DNA from: Candidatus Gracilibacteria bacterium
Lineage (GTDB): Bacteria; Patescibacteriota; Gracilibacteria; BD1-5; JAGOOR01
DNA: 64,000 nt
Assembly: GCA_041660965.1 (NCBI GenBank)
Contig: JBAZVH010000001.1
Span: forward strand, 1 to 64,000
Direction: 5' to 3'
In this document: piece by piece, positions 9,980 to 20,862 of the stretch
Layout of the letters: each line of letters opens with the position of its first letter
Numbering within the stretch: the first letter of the stretch is position 1
Program-made: the position numbers and the translations under genes
Notes under the pieces: model-generated
Told to the model about the DNA's origin: nothing
Seen by the model: the letters and a program-made list of their open reading frames with translations, nothing else
Databases searched by the model: none

Positions 9980-12900
9980 TTAAGAAAGAGAAGTAAGAGT
10001 GATTTTTTTCTTTGTGTAGATACGTTTTCCACCTATATCGAGCCATACTGGAGTATTTCATTCTGAAAAAGTTTCCAAAAGATTTTTTATCGTCAACAAA
10101 GTCTCACGAGAAGTTTCTTTTGAGAGTTTAATGATGACTCATTCTTCTTCAAGAGCACAGACAAAACGTGATTGCAAGAGAAGAAAATCGTCTAGGAAAG
10201 AATCTTGATTATTCCCAGCTATTTCATTTCAAGAGATAGAAATAGATGGTGCAATTGCTTTTGGCATAGGGATGGGCTTTTCTCAATTTTTATTTTTCTC
10301 ATCTCAGAATAACCCTTCCATTTGTGCCGCTTCTCTGAGTCCAGATATGGTAGCGCGTTTTACCTGTTCTGCCTCGATAGATATTTCTCGCATTTCTGGT
10401 TTGAGAGAAAGCTTTCATTTGACGAGGATAATTTCTCACTCTACTATTTTCGGTGCCACCAGTCCATAAAATTTTGGAAATACGACAACAGTAAAATTCC
10501 ATCCAGTACTCGAGCACGTGACGATAAGCATAGTATCGCCCTTTTTAGTCTGGATTTTTCGGATAGTATCTACATAACCGATCACTTGTACGATTGGTTT
10601 CACTTTTGATTCTTTTTTTGTCGGTGCATCTTGTATATCTCATGCCAAATCTCAGTTCTCTATCACAGGGGTATTTGATTCTGTACTGACCTCTCAGATT
10701 TCTTCTGCCATGAGAGGATCAGCCGCCGTATCGATATTGTTCAATTCTTCCAGAAAAGTTTTTACATAATTGAGGCCGAGAGATTTTTTTTCAATATATC
10801 GGGTAAGTCCATCGAGAGGATTTCCTGAGATGCACATACCGATGACTGAACGTTCTTCTTTGATTCGATTTTCAAAAGACATAGGAGGACATTCTGCTAA
10901 GATAAGTCATGAGTGCTCCTGATGCTCTCATCATAGACTAAACATATCCATTTGTTTTGTAGCATTTTTATGTTCTCTTTCTTTCAGAAAAAGTGACATT
11001 TTTTCGACATTGATGAGCAGCTGTCCACGTTCTCAAAAACTATCCAATGCTCCACTTTTTACCAGAGCATCAAGAGTTTTTTTATTGATGACATCACCAC
11101 CTGTCCGTTCGATAAAATCCTCAAGAGACGTATAATTTCACCCCTCTCGTCATCGCAGAATAGTCTCTATAGGACCCTCTCAAACTCATTTCACTGCCTT
11201 CAGTCAAAAACGAATATTATCTCGGTTAATATAGGTAAAATGTTTGCGAGACTCATTGACATCTGGGACCAGTACTTGTATTTTCTTGGACCTTGCCTCA
11301 TTGATTTCCAGTACAATTCTCTCTGTATCATCTTCATCAGACACCATCAGTGCGGTCAAAAATTCTGTTGGATAATAAGCTTTGAGATAGGCTGTTTGAT
11401 AGGCAATCATCGCATAACAAGCAGCATGAGATTTATTGAAACCATATCCTACAAATGGTTCAATAATGTCAGTAAAGATATAGTCTGCGAGTTTTTTGCT
11501 GTGCCCCTGTGTCATCGCTGCATCGATAAATTTGTCCTTTTGTTCATCCATCAATTTCTTAATTTTTTTACCCATTGCACGGCGAAGGATATCGGCTTCT
11601 CAGAGAGAAAAACCAGCAAACGCTTGCACGATTTGCATAATTTGTTCTTGGTAGACAGCGATACCTTGGGTCAATTTGAGGATTTGTTCAAGAGAACTGT
11701 GGGGATACTTTACCTTTTCTTTACCATGTTTTCGGCGGATATACGTCGGGATATATTGCAATGGACCAGGTCGGTACAGCGAGACCATAACGATAATATC
11801 TTCAAATGTATTTGGTGCTAGTTCTTGGAGATAGCGACGCATACCAGCGGATTCAAACTGGAAAACACCAGTTGTATCACCCTTAGTAAAGACATCAAAA
11901 ACTTTTTGGTCTTCCATATTAAGGCGATCCATATCAATACGAACCCCATGATTATTCTCTATGATACGAAGGGCTCTGTCGATAATAGTGAGATTTCGAA
12001 GGCCCAAAAAGTCCATCTTCAAAAGACCCATATTATCGAGCGGGTATGCTGAAAAATGTGTTACAATACCGTTAGTATCTTTTGGAGGATGCTGCAGAGG
12101 ACAAAAATCTGTTATCGGACTCGGTGCGATGATGACGGCACAGGCATGGACCCCGAGCTGTCGAATGGTTCCTTCGAGTTTTTGTGCATTTGAAATGAGC
12201 TTGCTGTGAAGAGGGCTTTCTTGAATAATTTTTTGTAAATCATTATTTTCTTTAATAGCATCTGCGATAGTGATACCCGGTCTCGCTGGGATGAGCTTTG
12301 AAAAAGCATTCATTTCAGAAAAAGGAAGTCCGAGAGCTTTTCCGACATCTTTTACAGCTGCTCGTGCTGCGAGAGTACCGAATGTACAAATCTGCCCAAC
12401 CTGATCTTTTCCATATTTTTGTCGCACATACTCTATCACCTGTCATCTTCATTCGTCAGAGAAATCGATATCGATATCTGGCATTGAAATACGAGCAGGA
12501 TTGAGAAACCGTTCAAAGAGAAGCTGATATCGAAGAGGATCAATATTTGTAATTCATGAAAGATAGGCAATGATAGATCCTGCGGCCGATCAACGTCCTG
12601 GTCACACTGGTATACTGTGTTCTCGAGCCCATCCGATAAAATCTGCCACGATAACGAAATATCCATCAAATCACATCAGATGAACGACATTGAGCTCATA
12701 TTCTAGGCGATCAAAAATTATCTTCTCTGAAGCAGATAATCACGTATAAATAGTATCTTTTTTCGTATTTCTCCATTGTTTTGGGAGCTCAGCAAGATCA
12801 GTAGGGGAAAGATCGGTGAGCTCAGGAATTTCTCAATGAATTTCTCTGTGTACACAGGAAAATACATCTTCCTCCGAGAGAGAAAAATCATATCTCTTAT

Positions 12901-13876
12901 TGAGCCCATGAAAACACATAAGACGTAAAAGCCATTCCTGGTCACTCAAGGACGCTCTATCTTCGTCGTACATTTGAAAATATTTTTTCTGAAGAATAGT
13001 TTCTTTCTCATTGAGTCGATACGTGGGGAGGAGTGGTTTTCAATGTGGAATATCGATATCTATCATATCGGCGATTTTGAGTGTATTTGCACATGCTTCT
13101 GGTGCATAAGCAAAGAGCTCTTGCATTTCTTCAGCGGATCGAAGTCCATAGTTTCCATCGATGAGTGTACGGCGATCAGGATCGTCTACTCTACGTCCGC
13201 TTCAAATACAGGAAAGAAAGTCTTGAGCTTCTGCGAGATTTCTGTGTGAATAGTGCACATCATTTGTCCCGACGATGGGCGTTCCAGAGAGTCGAGAGAG
13301 TTCCAAGATCCTTTGGTTATATCCACCCTGCGATCCACGATCAGGATGTTCGCCGATTTCGAGGTAATAATGATCAGGTCAAAATATTTTTTGATAATAA
13401 GCAACTCTTGGAAGAATGAAATCATTTGTTTTTCCAGAGACGACGTGTTGAGCCAGCTCGCCCATCATATCTCCAGAAAGAGCGATGATATCAGAAGAAA
13501 ATTGTTCCAAAAGAGGAAAATCAATACGCGGTTGACCACTGAGATTGCCATCTAAATAGGCATGTGTGACGAGTTGAACCAAATTTTTATATCATTTGAG
13601 ATTTTTTGCGAGCAGTATGATACTATATACTTTTGCATCTTTCCCTTGATAGTTTTGTCACTGTTCACAGATAAAAAGTTCTACTCAAATGATGGGCTTG
13701 ATACCTCTTTTTTTACACAGCAGATAAAATTCAAAAGCCCCGTGAAGATTATTATTATCTGTGATGGCAAGGGCTGGCATTTCAAGCTCTTTTGCCATAG
13801 ACACAAATGCCTCTGGCTTTCAGAGTCATTGCAAAAAAGAATAATGGGTATGAAGATGAAGATGGACAAAAGACAT
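9980..13876 (-). CDS. dnaE: DNA polymerase III alpha subunit
   Basis: 1298 residues. It is the replicative polymerase. The chain starts with a PHP domain (FVHLHLHTHYSFL), then the palm domain with PDIDIDF (catalytic aspartates, about residue 467) after GPGRGSAAGS, the motif YRPGPLQYIP, GYGFNKSHAACYAMIAYQTAYLK, and a C-terminal OB-fold. Many UGA codons read as Gly join the fragments into one open frame from ATG 13874-13876 to TAA 9980-9982. Size and domain order are as in E. coli DnaE. It leads the dnaE-ruvC-tatD group. Confidence 0.96.
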
Positions 13877-13948
13877 AAGGGGCTCTTTGGGTGATTCAAG
13901 TATATGAAATTTTCTTTTTTTTCTAGAGAGAAAAGAGTCGAAGTAAAT

Positions 13949-13977
13949 ATTTGCTTTATGGAGAGCTTGCTTATAAT
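13949..13977 (+). promoter_or_regulatory. Promoter of mraY
   Basis: ATTTGCTT at 13949-13956, a 15-bp spacer and TATAAT at 13972-13977. The mraY ATG begins 9 nt after the -10 box, so the transcript would have almost no leader. Confidence 0.65.
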
Positions 13978-13986
13978 GAGAACATT

Positions 13987-15048
13987 ATGGAATCTTATAT
14001 TTTACAAATAGTTATTCTCGGTTTATTCGCTTTTTGAATTGCCATGTTGATCACGCCGTATTATATATATATTCTTCGTCATTTTCGTATCGCAAAACAA
14101 ATACGTACGGAGGCATCTATGGGGGGGTGACATGCAACACGATACCATGCACTTCATATTCATAAGCAATGAACTCCAAATATGGGATGAGTGATGATTT
14201 TGATAGTCCTTTGACTGGTTGTTATTATCACGATTTTAGCGAAATATTATCAGGAATATTTTGATATCAATATACGTTTTAGTCTCTGGGAACGTGCTGA
14301 GACATTTCTTCCACTCTTTGCTATCTTTTCGATGGGAATACTCGGGGCTATCGATGATTATCTGAATGTACGAAATATATGAGGAAAAAAGGGGATGAGT
14401 GCTCGCGTAAAAATGGGAGGAATTACTCTTTTTGCATTTTTATGAGCATGGTGGTTTTTTTATAAGCTCGGCTATGATACGATATCTCTTCCTCTTTTTG
14501 GACAAATCCATATAGGTGGATGGTATATTTTTGTCTGTATATTTTTGATCACAGCCATGGCGAACAGTGTCAATATTACTGATGGGCTCGATGGTCTCGC
14601 AGGAGGACTCTTGGTACAGAATTATTTCCTCTATGCTTTTATCACATTTCATGAGTGACTTTTTCTTTTATCAACACTTTGCATCGTCATAGCAGCAGCA
14701 TTGACGGCATTTCTTTGGTTCAATATAAAGCCTGCAAAATTTTATCTTGGCGATTCTGGAGCGTTGGCTCTTGGCTCCTGATTAGCAGTTATGGCTCTTA
14801 TGACGGATACACTTCCCATACTTTTCATTATTTCATGAGTATATCTTTGGGAGATTCTTTCCGTGATGCTACAGATAGCAAGCAAGAAATTACGCCACGG
14901 TAAAAAGATTTTTTTGATAGCTCCATTTCATCACCATCTTGAAGCAAAAGGTATGTCAGAAGAAACAATAGTCATGAAATCCTGGCTCATTGGTGCGATT
15001 TTGTCAACACTATGAATTATAGCATACCTTCTTCCTCCTCTTTTTTAA
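13987..15048 (+). CDS. mraY: Phospho-N-acetylmuramoyl-pentapeptide transferase
   Basis: 353 residues, polytopic. It makes lipid I by transferring phospho-MurNAc-pentapeptide to undecaprenyl phosphate. Family motifs are HKQGTPNMGGVM, GAIDDYLN, NSVNITDGLDGLAGG, FYLGDSGALALG and the catalytic FHHHLEAKGM. Several of these glycines are UGA codons, for example the last Gly in HKQ-GTPNMGG surroundings and in LGSG. An extra GGG stretch precedes HATRYH. Genes for later envelope steps follow, including murD at 17838. Confidence 0.95.
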
Positions 15049-15055
15049 TATATTT

Positions 15056-15358
15056 ATGGCATCAGCTCGTTCATACATTCTTGATACCAAATCAGTCCAG
15101 AGGAATAGTCCGCTAGCGATAGCGGCTCTATTGACATCTTTGACAAAGAAACACTTAAAAGAGTCCATAGAAAGAGGGGATTTAGCTGATATGATAACAT
15201 CTGTGAATTTTTTTCAAGGAAGTGTCATCACAATAGTCACTGGCAAGCCAATTATCAATTTTGAACTCAGAATGCACGAAGGGTCTATCAAAGATCTCTT
15301 AAAAAAAACACTGATTCAACACGGTTTTAGTGGGGAAATTTTTATCAATTATAAGTAA
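15056..15358 (+). CDS. Hypothetical small protein (100 aa)
   Basis: No UGA codons. The sequence is mildly basic with no signal peptide or membrane segment: MASARSYILDTKSVQRNSPL at the start and a compact C-terminal end (HGFSGEIFINYK). It starts 7 bp after mraY, and its TAA shares an A with the ATG of the next gene, so it is cotranscribed and probably translationally coupled. I do not recognise the family. The lysine-rich middle could bind nucleic acid, but that is a guess. Confidence 0.65.
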   Translation: MASARSYILDTKSVQRNSPLAIAALLTSLTKKHLKESIERGDLADMITSVNFFQGSVITIVTGKPIINFELRMHEGSIKDLLKKTLIQHGFSGEIFINYK

Positions 15359-16368
15359 TGCGTTTCATTACTCCTGCAATACTGACATTTTTAATAGGGG
15401 TACTCGTATGGCAAAGTCTGGATATACAATCATATCAGGAGTATCACGTTACTGAAAAAACTTTGTCCATAGGGGAGAAGGAGACATTTTTACAGGACAT
15501 AGACATTATTCAAACTCCTCAAGATGAGAAATGGCTTCTCCAGATGATGGATTCTGCTCAAAAAAATATACAGGTAGCAGTCTATATTTTTACCGTTCCA
15601 TCTCTGAGAGATGCACTTATTAGGGCACAAAACAGGGGAGTCAATGTCAGAGTCATTTTAGAAAAAAGTCCCTATAATCTCACAGGAATTAACAAGGAAA
15701 CAAAAAAAGTATTTACAGATAATAAAATTGCCTTTTATGAAAGCGATGAGAGATATTTTTCCTTTATGCATGCGAAATATATGATTTTTGATGAAGAGTG
15801 GATCATATCGACAGCAAACTGGACTCGGAGTAGTTTTTCTTCCAATCGTGAATTTTTTCTCATAGGTGGGGATGTACGAGTGCTCAATGAGCTTAAAACT
15901 GTTTTTGAGACAGATTTTAATGGGAGAAAATGATCTTTTGATACGAGTATACTTCTCATAGGCCCAACACACGCACGGGAAAGATTGATACAGTTTGCAC
16001 AATCAAGCCAAAAATTCTTATCTCTTTATACCCCAAGCATTACTGATACAGAGGTTATATCAGAACTGAGAAAAATATGTAATTCTGGGAGAGAAATATA
16101 TATTATCATAGATGAAAATGAAGAAAATATCAAATCTAGAATACCATGAGTGCAGCCAAAATGTCCAGAAATTCGTATGATGAAAAAGCCCATACTCCAT
16201 GCGAAAAGTCTTATCCGTGATAATGAACAAGCTTTTGTATGAAGTTTTAATTTCACTCAAAACTCACTCGAAAAAAATAGGGAATTGGGTATTTTTATAG
16301 AAGGTGCGAGTATTAGTACAATTGTCAATTCATTTCAAAAAGATTGGGACAAATCTATTGCATTTTAG
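15358..16368 (+). CDS. Phospholipase D family protein, membrane-anchored
   Basis: 336 residues. The N-terminus has one hydrophobic anchor (ITPAILTFLIGVLVW). Two HKD half-sites follow: HAKYMIFDEEWIISTANWT at about residue 140 and HAKSLIRDNEQAFVGSFNFT at about residue 280. This is the two-motif PLD arrangement of phospholipases, cardiolipin synthases and some nucleases. The full-length double-HKD protein only exists when UGA is read as Gly. It overlaps the previous gene by one base. The substrate is not evident; a nuclease or cardiolipin synthase role are both possible. Confidence 0.85.
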
Positions 16369-16392
16369 AGGAAAATCTGGTATATTAGAGGT

Positions 16393-17784
16393 ATGAAGAA
16401 GCGTATATTTATCTGAATTCTCTCTCTTTTTCTCGCCACATGGATATTGTATTCATGGTATTCTCATATACCTCCAATGTCTGAAAATACCAAGAATATC
16501 ATGGCTAAAAATCAAGAAAATACAAAAATTTCTGGGAATTTTATCCATTATAGAGATCAGCAACTGCTCCTGTATGGCATCGGAGAAAAACCGGAAATAC
16601 ACAATGGAACAATAAAATTTATTGGGTGAGTATGGCTGATACGTTCCATAGATCCTACTATAGATCTCGCATTCTCTTGACGCAATATTTCAGGAACAAT
16701 TCATAGCAAAGGAACCATATTCCTTGATATAGAAAAAAATACCATGCTCAGTATCGATGCATCGCTCGTATGACAACAATCTGAAAAGATTCCACCATCA
16801 TTTTATATGCTGAATGGAAAAATTGCTTTTTTTGATCTTGGCTCCATAGAGGCGATAATCCCGAAAGATCTTTGGAAGTTCTATCGTGATAATGCGCTTA
16901 AAGATGAACAAGAGGTCTTTAGTGGTTTTTCAGAAACAGAAATAATAAAAAATATCGATATATTACTCATGAGAGAACCCGATAAAAAAAACTCTGGGAG
17001 TGTATTTTTTAAAAAAGATCTCCATGTCCGGATACTATTAGAAGACATAAATAACTATCTCAAGGAAACTCGTAAGGAGAAAAAGTGTTGAAATAATCCA
17101 GTGGCTTGTTCTAAATTTATAACCGATAGTATTCGGAAGGGGAAAATAATCGATCCAACAATATTTGAATGATTAGAAGATCCTCTACTGATGTGGGTGA
17201 GAAAAAATAGTAATCCTGATGCATCGTTTTCGTGGGAATCCGTCTTTCAAAAATATCATCTTAATGTTCTCTCAGGAAATCCCCTTGCTATCAATATACG
17301 AGATAGCTCTATCTTGGAAATGATACGGTCCTCTGATGACCCTACGTATGAAATGTGGCTTTATCTGACATTTATTTTATGAAAAGAAAAGAATTGAAGT
17401 CCATATTCACTGAAAATAATGACCGAGATGATTCGGTTGGGAGAAATCTTAAAATCCGGTGAACACCAAGATGCTATCGTGAAAGCATCAAATGATGCAC
17501 TTTCACATCTCAAGAAAGTGCTCGAAGATACATACTTTGAAAAACAAGATGATTATGTATTCGTATTAAAACAAAATCTTAAAGATTCAAGTGGACAAAA
17601 TTTAGATACAAAAATATTTGTTAATGACCTCAATGCTCTTGTTGTCGAAATAGACAAATCAACACTTTTTCTAGAATATCCCGATTTTCGTATCTTAAGA
17701 AGGCATCTTGTCTGGTTTACGTGTATCTTTTCGAAAAATCAAGAATATCTACAAGATATAAGAATTTGTCGGGCTGAGGTATAA
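16393..17784 (+). CDS. Hypothetical membrane-anchored extracytoplasmic protein
   Basis: 463 residues in code 25, with an N-terminal signal anchor (KKRIFIGILSLFLATWILYSW) and a long polar remainder outside the membrane. The middle has short beta-rich stretches (IHNGTIKFIGGVWLIRS, SGTIHSKGTIFLDIEKN) followed by a helical, lysine-rich C-terminal half. I do not recognise a family. It lies between the PLD-family gene and murD, in the same direction with short gaps, so it probably belongs to the same envelope operon. Confidence 0.7.
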
Positions 17785-17837
17785 TACTTGTCTTATATAC
17801 TTGATAGAAATAGATTTTTCATACAATGATACATTAT

Positions 17838-19085
17838 ATGAAAAATATTCTTATTTATGGTCGTGGAAAGGTAGGAAATTCTCTGGCTCATTTTTGTGAT
17901 TTCATGGAATATTCCTATACAATTTGTGATGACAGTGATGCTCCAGAGGATTTTAGTTCCTTTGAAAAAATTATCCCTTCACCTGGTATTCCTTCGAGTC
18001 ATAAAATTTATGAAACCGATATAATTGTTTCAGAGCTTGATTTTCTCTTTCCCCATATACCTACATGATTTCAAATTCATGCTATTACAGGAACCGATGG
18101 AAAATCTACTACAGCATGGATACTCTACCATTTTTTAAAATCTGGTCTCCCAGATTCACCAGTATATTTAGGAGGAAATTTTTGAACACCACTTGCAGAT
18201 ATCATAGGAGATATCAAAAAAAATGAACAAAAAAGTGGACATATAGTCCTAGAGGTGTCGAGTTTTATGGCGTACAATATCAAAAAGTTTACAGCTGATA
18301 ATACAATATTAACCAATCTCCATCCGGACCACCTCGATTGGCATAAAAATCTCCATGAGTATTATAATGCGAAGCTCAATCTACTTGGGCACACAAGATG
18401 AACCATTCTGTATCCTCAATCAGTACTGTCTATTTTTCCGGAAATAAAAGATTTTCCGATGGAGTCAGTCTGTCTTTGAGATGAGATAATTCAAGCACCA
18501 GATGGTATATTACAATTGAGTCAGGAGCTCTTCCTAGATATCTCAGAAAGGCAGCTCTATGGTGACCATAATATCAAAAATATATTTTTCGCGGCATCTC
18601 TCGCTGTAAAAATGGGCATCACTGTGAAAGAGCTTTCAGCAATATTAGCAAATATACCAGCACTTCCTCATAGGTTACAAAAGGTCTCGGGGAAAGATAA
18701 TAAAGTGTGGATAGATGATAGTAAATCTACTACTGCCCAATCTCTTTATGCGGCCTTGGCGGCATTTGCACCTCAAAAAGTATATTTAATAGCGTGAGGA
18801 AAAGATAAAGGGGATCCATTTGAAAATCTCGCTGAAAATCTCCAAAAATATTGTGTTGAATGTGTCGCAATAGGGGAGACAAAGCATATTTTCCTACAAG
18901 CCGCACACGACGCCTATATACCAGCTATTCCGAGTGCCACTATGGAAGATGCCGTATCGTATCTCGCTCAAAATACAAGAGAAGGCGATATCATCCTTCT
19001 CTCTCCTGGTTGTTCAAGTTTTGATATGTTTCAGAACTATGAAGAAAGGGCCGAAAAATTTCGCAGTGCTATAGAAGTGAATTAG
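17838..19085 (+). CDS. murD: UDP-N-acetylmuramoylalanine--D-glutamate ligase
   Basis: 415 residues. It adds D-glutamate (made by MurI at 6305) to UDP-MurNAc-Ala in the cytoplasm. Visible are the Rossmann start NILIYGRGKVGNS, the ATP loop AITGTDGKSTTAW, LEVSSFM, NLHPDHLDWHKN, ALPHRLQ, WIDDSKSTT and GGKDKGD. The Gly in several of these, such as GGKDKG, is UGA. An alternative ATG at 17826 adds four residues; 17838 matches the family start better. Confidence 0.94.
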
Positions 19086-19174
19086 TATATTTATAGAGCA
19101 TAAACATATCTTAGCAATAGAAAAAGACTCGACCCGTGAAAGAGATATATATACTGGATTTGTATTACACTTTT

Positions 19175-19867
19175 ATGAACCATCTCCATCCTCCACACCC
19201 AGAGCATTCTGATTCCAAATATCTTCTTATACTTTTCTCACTTATTTCCGTTGTATTATTCTTTGTTTTTCTGATTTATTTCGTTTATGGTCAAAAACAA
19301 TTTGTACAAAAAACAGCATCAGAAGAAATAAAAAATATTGAAGAAATTCGTCGGACCAATAATCTCACACCTAAAAATACACAGATAGCATCCCCCATAC
19401 CTTCATCATCTACGAGCCCTATCGATGCCGATATAAGCCGGTACAATCCTCGTGAACCAGAGACGCTGAGTTTGCGCGGACGAGGTCTACTTGATACATA
19501 TTTTTCTACGATTCAAACCGGAGAATATCGCATCGCATGTTCTCTTCTCTCAAATACGATTTGTAATGCTAAACGTGATATTTATAGCTTTTCTCAATTT
19601 CTAGAAAAAATAAATGGAGGATACCAGGTCAAGAATATCACTCAAGCAAAAGAACAAAAACCAACAGAGGCTATTTATTGTGTAGAATATACCTATACTC
19701 TCAAATCAGATCTCAACCCAAAGCCTATTACTGAATTTTTCCAATATCGTATCAAATCTCGACCCGATGGTGGCGAAGAAATATCTGCTCGTGTTTGTGA
19801 AAAAATCATCAAAGATGGACGAGAAAGGCCTTGTCCTATTATTACTCCGAAGAAGTACTGTTATTAG
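19175..19867 (+). CDS. Hypothetical membrane protein with one N-terminal span
   Basis: About 230 residues from the ATG at 19175. A single membrane segment (LLILFSLISVVLFFVFLIYFVYG) is followed by a Ser/Pro/Thr linker and a soluble domain with paired Cys and a YQVKNITQAKEQKPTEAIYCVEYTYTL stretch of beta character. No family recognised. A GTG at 19136 would add 13 residues that look unlike a natural N-terminus. It ends 13 bp before a 14-G tract. Confidence 0.65.
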   Translation: MNHLHPPHPEHSDSKYLLILFSLISVVLFFVFLIYFVYGQKQFVQKTASEEIKNIEEIRRTNNLTPKNTQIASPIPSSSTSPIDADISRYNPREPETLSLRGRGLLDTYFSTIQTGEYRIACSLLSNTICNAKRDIYSFSQFLEKINGGYQVKNITQAKEQKPTEAIYCVEYTYTLKSDLNPKPITEFFQYRIKSRPDGGEEISARVCEKIIKDGRERPCPIITPKKYCY

Positions 19868-19879
19868 TTAGAGAAACAC

Positions 19880-19893
19880 GGGGGGGGGGGGGG
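19880..19893. repeat. Homopolymeric G tract (14 G)
   Basis: Fourteen consecutive G in an otherwise AT-rich region, between the stop of the gene ending at 19867 and the stop of the minus-strand VirB2-like gene at 19937. It may be a length-variable tract or an assembly artefact such as a joined gap. Confidence 0.8.
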
Positions 19894-19936
19894 ATCGGAT
19901 CCTTGTTCTGCATATTTTCTCATTTTTCTATATCCA

Positions 19937-20860
19937 TTAAGTGATATTAAAAAGAAAAGCACGATAAATAACGTAACTAAAAAGAATTATCAGGACACCT
20001 ATGATAGCATAGAGGATAGTTTTCTTTGCTTTTTCAGATTTTTCTTCATCCCCACCACCCGTTAAAACCAAAAAACCAGCATACATAATCATAATCACCG
20101 TTACAAGAGCGATAAATCCATTGAGAAAAATAATAATTTTGATCACAAGATTAAAAAAGCCATCAGGGTTGAATTGGCGGTTAACACATTCAGTGGGGAT
20201 GCCAAAAAACTTCTTCCCATGACAATCATATCATCCGTATACCATTCGTACTATTGGTTCCGCGAGAACCATAATGATAAAACCCATAGCAGCAGCGATA
20301 AATGTTTTTTTACCATTTTGAAATCATTCCTCGTCACCTCAAGCAATGATAATTTTATAAAAAGCGAAAATCAGAACAATAAAGAACATAATCGCTGCAA
20401 TATATCGTAAAAAATTTAGGATAGGATAAACAATTCCGACAGTAATCTCATAGATTGTGTCTATATTAAATCCCACATTATAGTTAAGTACATTATGTTC
20501 AAAAGTATAGAGGATTCCATAAGCAAAAGACACGAGTAATAACCCAACAATACTCCAAGTAAGAGTCATAGCCCATTTTGAAAAATCTTCCCCAGAATTA
20601 TCAGATACAAAAAGACGAATTGCAGCAAAAAATGCCACTATTACTGCAACGATAAAAAGAATTCCAGCGAGTATAAAAAAGAGGTTTACCAAGATATTTT
20701 GTGCTCACTGACCTGTAATATAGGTATTGAATTGTTGATAATAAGAACCTGTCTGTCCTATCTGAGTCAGTCCAGGAGTATTTCACATAACGAGAGAAAC
20801 CCCTACAATACCAAAAATAGGCACGATATATTTTAGGAGAGGAAGGAAAGAGCGTTTCAT
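19937..20860 (-). CDS. VirB2/TrbC-like multi-span membrane protein (tandem pilin-like)
   Basis: 307 residues. A signal-like N-terminus (KYIVPIFGIVGVSLVMG) is followed by two similar units. Each has a hydrophobic hairpin joined by a short polar loop: AFYKIIIAGGDEEGFQNGKKTF and MYAGFLVLTGGGDEEKSEKAKKTI. This GGxEE-K-K loop between two membrane helices is the pattern of VirB2-type pilins and related CPR pilin-like proteins. A UGA-coded Gly sits at the first loop. It is 2 bp downstream of the TraG-like ATPase and presumably works with it. Confidence 0.7.
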
Positions 20861-20862
20861 AA

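Noticed and set aside
11240..11821. 193-codon plus-strand ORF opposite dnaE
   Set aside because: It lies entirely antisense to conserved DnaE coding sequence and has no recognisable motif.
19136..19174. GTG start 13 codons upstream of the gene at 19175
   Set aside because: The added residues are atypical, and an ATG at 19175 gives a normal short N-terminus before the membrane span.
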